DNA from: Spirochaetia bacterium
GTDB taxonomy: Bacteria > Spirochaetota > Spirochaetia > Treponematales > Treponemataceae
Direction of reading: 5' to 3'
Length of the DNA: 64,000 nt
NCBI GenBank assembly: GCA_900769985.1
Contig: CAAGIS010000143.1
Location: forward strand, 1-64,000
The translations under genes and the position numbers were made by a program. Below the pieces are notes generated by a model that was given only the letters and a program-made list of their open reading frames with translations, was not told where the DNA came from and ran no database searches. Numbering within the stretch: the stretch's first letter is position 1; each line of letters begins with the position of its first letter. Positions 54,042 through 63,031 of the stretch are shown one piece after another.

Positions 54042-54222
54042 TTTCTTTGTCCACCATAAAATAAAATTTTCCGTAATTATATCATAAACGCAGAATATAA
54101 AAAATAGTTTTTAAGTTTAATTTATTGGGTAAAAAAATTGCTGCAAAATGCTTTCAAACGAGTTTGTGCTGTTCAGGTATGTTTTGAAAGATTTATGGAT
54201 TTTATCTTTTTTTGATTTGTGC

Positions 54223-54228
54223 TATAAT
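54223..54228 (+). promoter_or_regulatory. Extended -10 box for the 54276 gene
   Basis: TGC-TATAAT is an extended -10 motif. The predicted transcript starts about 40 bases before the ATG. A -35 match is weak. Confidence 0.5.
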
Positions 54229-54275
54229 ACTTACACTTTTTGTTAAAAAAATCGTATATTTAATGTGAGTGTATT

Positions 54276-55595
54276 ATGAAGAAAATTCTGACAATATCTT
54301 CAAATGATGAAGTTATAAATATTGTAAAACAAGCAAGTAAAAAATTCGTAAAATTTTTCAGCACTGATTTTTTATGGGAAACTCCAAAAATCATCAATTA
54401 CATAAATTACGAATTGCCCGAAATTAAAATACTTGATTACACTTCGCTTGAAACTGACTGTAATCAGATTCTTGCCGCAATTAATGCAGATCCATGGCTT
54501 CACTACGGCGGAATAATTGCAGTGTGCGAAACTAAAGGAAAAAAACAGACACTGGAAGAACTTAAAGATTCTAATATTTTGTGTGTACTTACACTCAATG
54601 AATTTAAACAGCATTTTTCAAGACTGTTAAAACTGATTCTTGAAAACCAACAGTTCATTTTTCATCGTGGCATGCAGAATGATTTTGAAGGCGAAGAATC
54701 AGGTAGATTTTCTTTTGCAAACGATTTTCTTGACATTCATTTTTATTCAAGTTTTCTTGTAAGCTACCTTTACAATACAAATAAAATCTCGGCGGTTGAC
54801 AGATTCAATTTGCAGATGGCATTGTCTGAACTTCTTAATAATGCACTTGAACACGGCAATCTTGAAATTTCTTATGAAGAAAAGACAAAATGGATGGAAG
54901 AACACGGCGAAATCATTTCTCTCATCGAACAGAAGCGCAATAATCCTGAATACAAAAACCGCAAAATTGAAATTTCTTACAACCTTAACAAAGCGTTCTG
55001 TACTTTTTCAATCAAGGACGACGGCAATGGCTTTGACTGGAAAAAGGTTCTCGCAAAAACAGATGTGCCTTCAATGGAACTTCACGGCAGGGGAATCAAA
55101 CTTTCGAGCGGCCTTGTAGAAAAGCTTTCGTATAACGACAAAGGCAACGAGGTTACGATAAAAATAAAAAGTCAGGAAAATTCTTCAAACAGTATTCCGG
55201 GCGTAATGCGCACTTTTGAAACAGTAACTTTTTCTGACAGGGAAGTTGTGTGTTACGAAAACGAGCCGACAAATGATTTGTATTTTATTGTGTCAGGAAA
55301 ATATGCAGTTTATTCTGGCAGAAAATTAGTTTCGGTTTTGACCCCAAACGATATGTTTATTGGTGAGATGTCATTTCTTTTGAATGACAGAAGAAGTGCG
55401 ACAATCCTTGCAAGCGGAAACTGCAAGCTGATTAAAATTCCGAAAATTGATTTTCTCGATATGATTCGTAAAAATCCGCATTACGGTATTTTCCTTTCAA
55501 AAATGCTTGCACAGCGGTTGTTCAATCAGACACACCAGACTATCGAATTAAAAAAACTGCTGATGGAAGAAAAACAGAATGTCACTAAATTGTAA
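54276..55595 (+). CDS. Receiver-like, anti-sigma-type ATPase and cyclic-nucleotide-binding domain protein
   Basis: This 439-residue protein has three parts. Residues 1-120 are a receiver-like domain. Residues about 150-305 are a GHKL ATPase of the RsbW anti-sigma kind (N-box 'LSELLNNALEHG', 'IKDDGNGFDW', 'HGRGIKL'). Residues about 315-430 are a cNMP-binding domain ('ENEPTNDLYFIVSGKYAVY', 'FIGEMSFLLNDRRSAT'). Such a protein could bind cAMP or c-di-AMP and control a partner-switching pathway. No anti-anti-sigma or sigma gene is adjacent. The gene overlaps rqcH by 17 bases. Confidence 0.85.
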   Translation: MKKILTISSNDEVINIVKQASKKFVKFFSTDFLWETPKIINYINYELPEIKILDYTSLETDCNQILAAINADPWLHYGGIIAVCETKGKKQTLEELKDSNILCVLTLNEFKQHFSRLLKLILENQQFIFHRGMQNDFEGEESGRFSFANDFLDIHFYSSFLVSYLYNTNKISAVDRFNLQMALSELLNNALEHGNLEISYEEKTKWMEEHGEIISLIEQKRNNPEYKNRKIEISYNLNKAFCTFSIKDDGNGFDWKKVLAKTDVPSMELHGRGIKLSSGLVEKLSYNDKGNEVTIKIKSQENSSNSIPGVMRTFETVTFSDREVVCYENEPTNDLYFIVSGKYAVYSGRKLVSVLTPNDMFIGEMSFLLNDRRSATILASGNCKLIKIPKIDFLDMIRKNPHYGIFLSKMLAQRLFNQTHQTIELKKLLMEEKQNVTKL

Positions 55596-57045
55596 CGAAA
55601 TAAATCTTGTTCTCTCAGAACTTGATTTGGAAGGTTCATTTATTCAGGATATAATCCAGCCTGGATTTGATACACTCGCTCTTTTTACATATAAAAATTC
55701 TACGCCGAAAACAGTTTTGATTTGCGTTGCACAAAAAAGTTGCCGTATAAACGAGACGCGGAAAAAAATTACAAAAAACGAAAAACCGCTTCGGTTCATG
55801 GAATTTTTAAAATCGAAAATCCGCGGTGCAAAAATCATTTCGTGCAGACAGATAGCACTTGAACGCGTGATAAAATTTGAACTCCGTCACGGCGAGCAGG
55901 AGTTTATAATGTATGTCAGGCTTTGGTCAAATGCAGGAAACATAATTCTGTGTGATTCAGAAAATAAAGTTCTTGATACGATGTTTCGTCGTCCTAAAAA
56001 AGACGAAGTTACAGGCGGCGTTTATTCAGAAGAAAATCTGAACGTAACAAAAACGGCAAGAGAATTTCCTGTCCGCGATTTTCTTGAACTGCAGGAAGAA
56101 TATGAAAAAACTGCTGCCTCAAAATACAAAAAATTTTCTGACCTTTCTTTTAACGAAAAAGTTGATTTGTTTTACAGCGAACATGCTGATGTTTTAAGCC
56201 GCACTGCGCTTCTTGAAAAAGCTGAAAAATGGTTTACCGAGCATCTTACAAAATTAGAAAGCGCGCTTGAAAAACTTGAACAGAAAAAAGAAAGTTTTTC
56301 ACTTGCAGAGCAGAAAAAACATCAGGGTGATTTAATAATGTCTTTTGCTTCTTCAATAAATCCTGGTGCGCGTTTTCTTGAGTGCACTGATTATGATACC
56401 GGCGAAACTGTGCAGATAAAAATTGATTCTAAAAAAAATGCATTTGAAAATGCGCAGGTTTATTATGAAACTTATAAAAAAGAATTGTCCGGTCTTAATC
56501 AGCTAGAGCAGGATATTCAGTTAACGAAAGATAAAATCGAGCGACTCAAAAAAGAATATAGTGCAATTCAGAATGAACAGAATCCTGTGCGGATTGAGCA
56601 GATGCTCAGAAAAGATACTAAACCAAAGCAACAGGAAAAAAAGACTGTTCCCGGTCTGAGTTTTATTGTGAACGACTGGTATATTCTTGTCGGACGTGAT
56701 GCAAATGAAAATGATGAACTTCTGCGCCATCATGTCAGGGGCAGCGATATGTGGTTTCATACGAGAGATTGTCCCGGTGGCTATGTTTTTGTAAAATACA
56801 GGAACGGCAAAACAATTCCGCTTGAAATAATGCTGTATGCCGGCAATCTTGCTGTTTATTATTCAAAAGCACGAAAAAATGGTCAGGCAGATTTGTATTA
56901 TACGCAGGTAAAATTTTTGAGGCGTGCAAAAAACGGACCTAAAGGGCTTGTCTTGCCAACTCAGGAAAAAAATCTTACTATAAAGTTAGATTTAAGTATA
57001 ATTACAAAATTAGATGCAATCCGTCAGGAACAGGAAAAAATTTAA
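55579..57045 (+). CDS. rqcH: NFACT-family protein RqcH-like
   Basis: This 488-residue protein has an N-terminal NFACT-N/FbpA domain (about 1-180), a long coiled-coil region (about 210-370 with 'LEKLEQKKESFSLAEQKK') and a C-terminal NFACT-R domain ('DMWFHTRDCPGGYVFVKY', near 395). RqcH adds alanine tails to peptides stuck on split ribosomes. The D-R motif of the N domain seems present only in part, so tail synthesis is inferred. It overlaps the preceding gene by 17 bases. Confidence 0.88.
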   Translation: MSLNCNEINLVLSELDLEGSFIQDIIQPGFDTLALFTYKNSTPKTVLICVAQKSCRINETRKKITKNEKPLRFMEFLKSKIRGAKIISCRQIALERVIKFELRHGEQEFIMYVRLWSNAGNIILCDSENKVLDTMFRRPKKDEVTGGVYSEENLNVTKTAREFPVRDFLELQEEYEKTAASKYKKFSDLSFNEKVDLFYSEHADVLSRTALLEKAEKWFTEHLTKLESALEKLEQKKESFSLAEQKKHQGDLIMSFASSINPGARFLECTDYDTGETVQIKIDSKKNAFENAQVYYETYKKELSGLNQLEQDIQLTKDKIERLKKEYSAIQNEQNPVRIEQMLRKDTKPKQQEKKTVPGLSFIVNDWYILVGRDANENDELLRHHVRGSDMWFHTRDCPGGYVFVKYRNGKTIPLEIMLYAGNLAVYYSKARKNGQADLYYTQVKFLRRAKNGPKGLVLPTQEKNLTIKLDLSIITKLDAIRQEQEKI

Positions 57046-57058
57046 AAAAGGGCGAAAA

Positions 57059-57982
57059 ATGAAAAAAGAAAAAAAGGAAATAAAAAGAATAAAGGATTAT
57101 ACGACGATGCCTGCCGTAGTTTTTATTCTTACACATTTAAAAACTTTGCCGTATGCAGTCATTTTTTTAAAAACTGTAATAAAAGATTTTTTTATCATTC
57201 AGTTTTTGCGGAAATTCGGAATAACGAAAACTCCTGTTGTAAAAGTTGACAACAAGCTTGACGATAAAATCCCGTTTATGCCGAATAAAATCGGAACGTA
57301 TCTTGATTTTACTGCGTTTTGGATAAGACCTATGACAATGCTTTTAAAACGGCTTGGCAAAAAAAAGGCGTGTGCGTACATCGTTGATTTTTTAAAACGA
57401 ATACGGCGTGCGTATCATTCAGCAGGCAGAGTTTATAATATGTGCATGACGACGACTGCCCGACCGCGTTATCATAAGAAATTTTATTTTAACGTAATTC
57501 ATTTTTTTGACCCGCATTATTTGTGCGTGCCCAGTCTTCATGTTAGTATCGTAACACTTGTATGGAGTTTTTATAGAAAGGTTTTTGCAGAACTTGGGGA
57601 GTTTTCTGACGAAGAAAAAAAGTTTTATATTGATGAGTTGTATTCTGGTGCAATTGAGATTACGGAAACTGTCCTTTATATAAAACAGCATAGCGTAAAT
57701 TGTATTCCTGCGGCATTGTATATGATGACTTTTTTAATGCGCACGTATTTTACGGCAGAAGACGGAATTCATTTTTTGCGTGATTTGTTTGTAAAGACTT
57801 CGATTCCTGTAGAAACGCAGAAAGAAATAAAAGACTATATGTATTTTATTTACGAAAGGTTTTTGCTTGTCGGCATTACTGATGATAACTGGATTTCTCC
57901 AATCCGTTCCTGGTTAAAAGAATATGCCGTAAGTTCCGGGCAGGTTCTGACTGCAAAAAAAATCAGGCAGATTGATTTTTAA
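57059..57982 (+). CDS. Conserved-looking protein, possible PAP2-like
   Basis: This 307-residue basic protein has few strong membrane helices and a stretch 'HYLCVPSLHVSIVTLVW' near residue 155 that resembles the PSLH motif of PAP2-type lipid phosphatases and inositol-phosphorylceramide synthases; 'FWIRPMTML' (about residues 82-90) is a candidate first motif, and a later His lies in 'YIKQHSVNCIP'. The motif spacing is not standard, so function is open. The start at 57059 has GGGCG upstream and leaves the stretch before it, which overlaps rqcH, out. Confidence 0.55.
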   Translation: MKKEKKEIKRIKDYTTMPAVVFILTHLKTLPYAVIFLKTVIKDFFIIQFLRKFGITKTPVVKVDNKLDDKIPFMPNKIGTYLDFTAFWIRPMTMLLKRLGKKKACAYIVDFLKRIRRAYHSAGRVYNMCMTTTARPRYHKKFYFNVIHFFDPHYLCVPSLHVSIVTLVWSFYRKVFAELGEFSDEEKKFYIDELYSGAIEITETVLYIKQHSVNCIPAALYMMTFLMRTYFTAEDGIHFLRDLFVKTSIPVETQKEIKDYMYFIYERFLLVGITDDNWISPIRSWLKEYAVSSGQVLTAKKIRQIDF

Positions 57983-57998
57983 TATAGGACTGATGCAA

Positions 57999-58910
57999 AT
58001 GAAACAGGTTTCAGAAACTGCAAAGGGAATATTCTGCATTATAACTTCTGCATTTTGTTTTGCGCTTATGGCTGTTTTTGTCCGGCTGTCGGGTGACATT
58101 CATTTTGTGCAGAAGGCGTTTTTCAGGAATGCGGTTGCTTTTTTTATTGCGGTTTTTCTGCTTTTAAAAGAAATCCGTCACAACGGAGTAGAAGTGATTT
58201 CGGTAACAAAACAAAGCCTGTTGTTTTTGTTTTTGCGTTCAATTACTGGCTCTGTCGGAGTTTTCGGAAATTTTTATGCAATAGACAGAATTCTTCTTTC
58301 TGATGCCGCAATTTTAAATAAAATGGCACCGTTTTTTGCAATAATATTCAGTTTTGTCATAATGAAAGAAAAAATTAAACTTGTTCCTCTTATGGCAATC
58401 ATAACTGCTTTTTTAGGTTCAATGCTTATCGTAAAACCGAGTTTTGATTTTTCAAAAACTGTGCCTACGCTTGCAGCATTTGCAGGCGGAATGGGTGCAG
58501 GGTTTGCTTATGCGTGTGTCAGAAAATTGAGCGTTTTAAAATGTAACAGCAAACTGATTGTTCTGTTTTTTTCTGCATTTTCGATGTTGCTTTCTGTGCC
58601 GTATATGATAGTAAGTTTTAATCCGATGTCGTTTACGCAGATTCTGTTTCTTGTTCTTGCAGGAATATGCGCAGCCGGCGGTCAGTTTTCGATTACGGCA
58701 GCTTATTATCATGCACCGGCACGCGATATTTCGATTTACGATTATTCTCAGCTGATTTTTTCGACATTGCTTGGATTTATATTTTTTGCTCAGATTCCGG
58801 ATATTTACAGTTTTATCGGTTATATAGTCATAATTTCGATGGCGGTTTTGAATTTTTTATGGAACAGAAATCAGCATAAAATTAAAAAAAATCAAAACAA
58901 GAAATTGTAA
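57999..58910 (+). CDS. DMT-superfamily (EamA) transporter
   Basis: This 303-residue protein has ten helices and two EamA repeats ('FCFALMAVFVRLSGDIHFVQ' at the start; second half from about residue 160). It should export metabolites or amino acids. It is not closely similar to the DMT protein at 21719. AGGA lies nine bases before ATG 57999; ATG 57993 is also possible. It ends 30 bases before the leucine-rich-repeat gene. Confidence 0.88.
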   Translation: MKQVSETAKGIFCIITSAFCFALMAVFVRLSGDIHFVQKAFFRNAVAFFIAVFLLLKEIRHNGVEVISVTKQSLLFLFLRSITGSVGVFGNFYAIDRILLSDAAILNKMAPFFAIIFSFVIMKEKIKLVPLMAIITAFLGSMLIVKPSFDFSKTVPTLAAFAGGMGAGFAYACVRKLSVLKCNSKLIVLFFSAFSMLLSVPYMIVSFNPMSFTQILFLVLAGICAAGGQFSITAAYYHAPARDISIYDYSQLIFSTLLGFIFFAQIPDIYSFIGYIVIISMAVLNFLWNRNQHKIKKNQNKKL

Positions 58911-58933
58911 ATTCATAGAATTCATTTTATAAT
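58905..58933 (+). promoter_or_regulatory. Promoter of the leucine-rich-repeat gene, leaderless type
   Basis: TTGTAA (58905-58910), 17 bases, and TATAAT (58928-58933) lie seven bases before ATG 58941. No ribosome site is present. This is the best promoter of the leaderless group. Confidence 0.7.
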
Positions 58934-58940
58934 AAACACT

Positions 58941-61001
58941 ATGGCAACAGATGGCTTTATCTTTTCAGCAGACGGAAAAACTTTATTAGAATGTGATTTT
59001 GCCCGGCTTGGAACTGCCGTAAACATTCCTCCCGGCTGTACAAAAATTGCAAACGGAGTTTTTGCGGAAGCACCAGTTATAAATGTTTCTCTCCCTGACA
59101 CAGTAACGGAAGTAGGCGACAATTTGTTTTCGTCTTCCGAGACTTTAAAAGAAGTAAAGCTTTCTGAAAATTTAAAAGAACTTAAGCCGTTTATGTTTGC
59201 AGGCTGTTCAAGGCTTGAAAAAATCAGAATGAGCGAAAGCGTTTCGTTTTTTCCGACAGGACTTTTTTGGGGATGTTCTGCTTTAAAAGAAATTCCGTTT
59301 TGCAATGGAATTGAAAGTCTTGAAGTTGACGTGTTCAGGGATATGGAAGGAATTAAGTCCATTCAAATTCCGCCGTCTGTAAAAATTATAAAGTCAGGTG
59401 CGCTTGCCGGCTGTACAAATCTTTCTGCCATTGTTTTTCCAGAGACACTTGAAACGATAGAAGACAGAAGCCTTGCAAATCTGCCTTCGCTTGAGTTTAT
59501 GAGTTTTTCAGGCGAGAACGAAAAGTTTTTTGTAGACGAGAATTCCGGCAGCCTTTATGAACTTACTGAAAACGGTGCGGTTTTGATAAAGTGCCCTGTA
59601 AATCTGGAATCTGTACGCCTTGTTGAAAATACTTGCGACGTGCATATCGATGCCTTTGAATGCTGCAAAAATCTTGCAGAAGTATGCGCTTACGAAAATG
59701 CTCCCGAAACTTTGATAAATAAGCTTATGGAACTTGTTCCTCAGATTGACATTAACAGTTACGGTGATGACGTTTCTTGCGAAGAACAATTTGAAGATGA
59801 AGCTGTTCCTATTGCAGAAAATGCAGAAATTGAAGAACTTGAAGAAGTTGCGAATTTAGAAAGCGAAGATTCTTCTTCAAAAGAAATCACACAGGCTGAA
59901 CAGAATTACAGCGCCGACATCGATTCAATCCTTCAACAGAACATTACTCACAAAGAAGAAAGTCTTGAAGGCGTTTTACTGAATCAAGATGAAATTGCAC
60001 TTCTTTTTTCCAATTCAGAAAATCAGTCTGATAAAACCAATTTGTCAGATAATGATTTTAACGATGACTCTGCCGGACAAATTAAACCTGAATATTCTGT
60101 TGACATTGAGTCAATTTTAAATGAACAGTGCTGCAGAAATTGCGATTTAAATGACGGATTCCGCCCTGTTACAGATGAAGAACTTGAACGCCTCTTTTCT
60201 TCAGAAATGCCGACTGCTTCTACTGAGCAAGTTCCTGTTTTAGAAAATCCGACCAAAGAAGAAAATTCTGTTTCAAAAGAAGAATCTCCTAAAACAGAAA
60301 CTGCCGGACAAAAAACGACAGAAGAAAAACCAAAGAAAAAGCGTTCTTACAAGCGCAGAAAAACATCAAAAAAAGATGCCGAAAAAAAGGAAGATAAAAA
60401 AATCCTAAGTGAAGAACCATCAGTTGAAAGCACAGAAATTTCTGCCACAGAAAGTGAAATAGCAGAAACTCCCAAAACAGAAGAACCTCGGTTTATACGC
60501 GCAATGAAAAATCTTGCAGCACATAAAATGATTCTTGAAGAAAGCGAAAACAAGATTGACAATGTTTATGGCGACTTACAGGAACTTATTGTCATTGCAG
60601 ATGGAATTGCACCAAGTACGAATGATTTTTCAAGCCATCTCGTAAAGTTTGTAAAAGACATTGCAAAAAAATACGGTTTTACAAAAATTTATTTTTTTGA
60701 GAACCTTCCTCTTGATAACCCGGAATTTATTTACGGACTTGAATCTTTCGGTAACTTGCGTAATGTCCTTTATGCGTGCAACAAATCGTCTGCAGAAAAA
60801 ATTTCTGAACCCCAGAAAGAACTTATTAACGCAACAGGTATTATTCTTCCAAGTTCAGAAATTCAAAACGTAAAGACGTTAAAAGAAAAAGCTGACAGCG
60901 AAAATCTGCAATATCCTGTAAAAATCATCGTTCAGGATGAATACGTCGAAGGACTTTTATACTGCGCAGAAAAATACAGGCAAGTCCACGGAATAAATTA
61001 G
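58941..61001 (+). CDS. BspA-type leucine-rich-repeat protein with acidic/basic linker and C-terminal domain
   Basis: This 686-residue protein starts with LRR_5 repeats (about residues 15-200, 'LKEVKLSENLKELKPFMFAGC', broken here as LKEVKLSENLK then LKPFMFAGC) but has no signal peptide, unlike surface BspA proteins. Residues about 280-430 are acidic and hold two short repeats ('SADIDSILQQN...LNQDEIALLF' and 'SVDIESILNEQ...VTDEELERLF'). Residues 430-520 are Lys/Glu-rich. The last 150 residues form a helical/strand domain with no known match. The NQDEIALLF motif looks like the LSQDEIDALL peptide of flagellar FliM/FliN, which may mean a protein-docking role. Confidence 0.75.
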   Translation: MATDGFIFSADGKTLLECDFARLGTAVNIPPGCTKIANGVFAEAPVINVSLPDTVTEVGDNLFSSSETLKEVKLSENLKELKPFMFAGCSRLEKIRMSESVSFFPTGLFWGCSALKEIPFCNGIESLEVDVFRDMEGIKSIQIPPSVKIIKSGALAGCTNLSAIVFPETLETIEDRSLANLPSLEFMSFSGENEKFFVDENSGSLYELTENGAVLIKCPVNLESVRLVENTCDVHIDAFECCKNLAEVCAYENAPETLINKLMELVPQIDINSYGDDVSCEEQFEDEAVPIAENAEIEELEEVANLESEDSSSKEITQAEQNYSADIDSILQQNITHKEESLEGVLLNQDEIALLFSNSENQSDKTNLSDNDFNDDSAGQIKPEYSVDIESILNEQCCRNCDLNDGFRPVTDEELERLFSSEMPTASTEQVPVLENPTKEENSVSKEESPKTETAGQKTTEEKPKKKRSYKRRKTSKKDAEKKEDKKILSEEPSVESTEISATESEIAETPKTEEPRFIRAMKNLAAHKMILEESENKIDNVYGDLQELIVIADGIAPSTNDFSSHLVKFVKDIAKKYGFTKIYFFENLPLDNPEFIYGLESFGNLRNVLYACNKSSAEKISEPQKELINATGIILPSSEIQNVKTLKEKADSENLQYPVKIIVQDEYVEGLLYCAEKYRQVHGIN

Positions 61002-61033
61002 TTTTTTAAGTTTATTCCGCTAAAAAAAAGATT

Positions 61034-61675
61034 TTAAAATTCTTCAAGTTCAGAAAGCAATCTGTCAAGTTTTGCACCGTATTCTTTGTCGGCTGCCCAA
61101 GTACCTGCAAGTCCAAAAATGTCAGTAGCTTTTCCGCGCGGTTTTACAAATTTGTACCGAGGGTCTACAAGTTCATTTTTTAAAGGGATGTCTTCTGTTG
61201 TGCCGTATGCGTGCAAATGCTGAATGTGCGCGCGTACACCTTCTTTCATTGATTTGAATTTTAAGCCGGGATTGTTTTTGTCAATTGCGCCTAGCCCGCA
61301 GAAATTATTTTTGTCTTTTGTAACGAGATTTCCGTAACGCAAGTAATTTGTTTCAAGGCACATCTGGACAAAGGCAATGTCAGAATTTATCCCTTCTGTC
61401 TGGCATTCTGTGATATAAAGTTTTGCAATCTTTTTTGCTTTTGCTTTATTTCCGTCAGGGCATTTTGCAATGAAAAATTTATAAAGGCTTTCTGCATTTT
61501 TTATTCCGGCAGAATAAATTGTCCGCAAGATTTTCTTTTGTTCTTCCTGCGGTTCGGAAAAAGAATCAAGTTCATTTAAATTCCGTGCAGTTGAACATGA
61601 TGTAACAAAAAGTCCTGCCTCGCAAATCAAAATCGCAGCTAAAAGTTTTAAAAAAAAGTTTTGTTTACTGTTCAT
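61034..61675 (-). CDS. Glucosaminidase-domain lipoprotein
   Basis: This 213-residue protein has lipobox VTSC (Cys27) and a GH73 domain: 'DIAFVQMCLETNYLRYGN' near residue 99 with the catalytic Glu, 'NNFCGLGAI' and 'AHIQHLHAYG' later. GH73 enzymes cut the glycan chain of peptidoglycan (N-acetylglucosaminidase). Bound to a membrane by lipid, it could reshape the cell wall around the flagella. It converges with the leucine-rich-repeat gene. Confidence 0.85.
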   Translation of the reverse strand: MNSKQNFFLKLLAAILICEAGLFVTSCSTARNLNELDSFSEPQEEQKKILRTIYSAGIKNAESLYKFFIAKCPDGNKAKAKKIAKLYITECQTEGINSDIAFVQMCLETNYLRYGNLVTKDKNNFCGLGAIDKNNPGLKFKSMKEGVRAHIQHLHAYGTTEDIPLKNELVDPRYKFVKPRGKATDIFGLAGTWAADKEYGAKLDRLLSELEEF

Positions 61676-61810
61676 ATAAATTTTATCGGAATATAAAAAA
61701 AAAACTCAACGACTTAAAAGCTTAGAACCTCAATCCGTAGAATATATAAATTCAAATTTAGAAACTTCAAATTTAGAATTGAACAAATTTTCTAAAAATG
61801 TTAGTTTTAT

Positions 61811-63013
61811 ATGATGAATACACTTGTAGCTCTGTGCGCAGTTGGTGCAGAGAAAATTCTTGGAAACGAAATAAAATATCTTGGATATAAACTTGAAAGC
61901 AACGCTCCAGGACGTGTCAGTTTTTTTGGTGATGATGATGCGCTGTTTAGGGCAAATCTGTGTTTAAGGACTTCTGACAGAGTTTATCTTCAGATGGCAA
62001 AGTACAGTGCTTCTGATTTTGACGCCTTGTTTGACGGTGTATATGCAATAAACTGGAATGATTTTTATCGCAAGGATGTTCACGTAATCGTTGACAAAGT
62101 AAGAACTTATAAAAGCAAGTTGAATTCAGAACACAGCATTCAGAAAATAGTACAGAAAGCAATCTATAAAAAACTTGGCGATAAATGGCATATGTCAACT
62201 CTTCCTGAGTCTGGTGCAGAAAGCAATGTCCGCGTTTATATTGACAATAACGAAGCAATGATTCTTCTTGATTTGTCTGGTCTTCCGCTTCATAAACGCG
62301 GCTACAGAACAGATGGCGGAACTGCTCCTCTTCGCGAAACTACTGCTGCGGTAATGCTCCAGCTTATGATGTGGCGCAGAAAAACTCCGCTGCATGACCC
62401 GTTTTGCGGTTCGGGAACTATTCCTGTTGAAGCTGCTTTGTATGCTCATAATATTGCACCGGGATTCGGTCGCCGTTTTGCACTGGAGAATTTATTGATT
62501 TATAACGCAGACCGTGCAAAAAAAATAAGGATTGCAGAAGCAGAAAATATCCGTACTGATGTAGAAACAAGAATTACTGGAAGTGATATTGACTCTGCGG
62601 CTGTAGAAAGGGCTAAGCTTAACGCTGAGCATGCTTGTGTTGCAGCCGGCAGGGCTTTGCAGGAAATCGGGTGTGATTCAAGAATTCCGCGACCTGATTT
62701 TATTCAGTCTGATTTTACGGAACTTGAAGCGCCTTTTGATGCAGGTCTTTTACTTTGCAATCCTCCGTACGGTGAGCGACTTGGTGATGAAGCGGAGGCA
62801 GAACTCCTTTATAAACGGATGAGTTGTCTTTTTAAAAATTTTCCCGGTTGGGAAATCGGTGTAATTACACCTCATTTAAAATTTCAGGAATGTATTGGAA
62901 AACATGCGGCTTTATTGAAAGATATAAAAGCCGGAAATCTGGATACTAAGTTTTATATTTATTCAGACAAAGTAGGTTCAAAACCTCAGCATAAAGTTCA
63001 CGAGAAGAAATAA
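61811..63013 (+). CDS. THUMP-domain RNA methyltransferase (RlmL-N/YpsC type)
   Basis: This 400-residue protein has an N-terminal ferredoxin-like and THUMP region (about 1-160) and a methyltransferase domain with 'DPFCGSGTIPVEAAL' near residue 196 and 'LLCNPPYGERLGD' near 315 (NPPY catalytic motif). It should make N2-methylguanosine in 23S rRNA, like the N-terminal half of E. coli RlmL. ATG 61811 is followed by another ATG; either is possible, and no ribosome site is seen. The TetR gene follows after 18 bases. Confidence 0.92.
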   Translation: MMNTLVALCAVGAEKILGNEIKYLGYKLESNAPGRVSFFGDDDALFRANLCLRTSDRVYLQMAKYSASDFDALFDGVYAINWNDFYRKDVHVIVDKVRTYKSKLNSEHSIQKIVQKAIYKKLGDKWHMSTLPESGAESNVRVYIDNNEAMILLDLSGLPLHKRGYRTDGGTAPLRETTAAVMLQLMMWRRKTPLHDPFCGSGTIPVEAALYAHNIAPGFGRRFALENLLIYNADRAKKIRIAEAENIRTDVETRITGSDIDSAAVERAKLNAEHACVAAGRALQEIGCDSRIPRPDFIQSDFTELEAPFDAGLLLCNPPYGERLGDEAEAELLYKRMSCLFKNFPGWEIGVITPHLKFQECIGKHAALLKDIKAGNLDTKFYIYSDKVGSKPQHKVHEKK

Positions 63014-63031
63014 AGTTTTCCGGGAGAGTCC

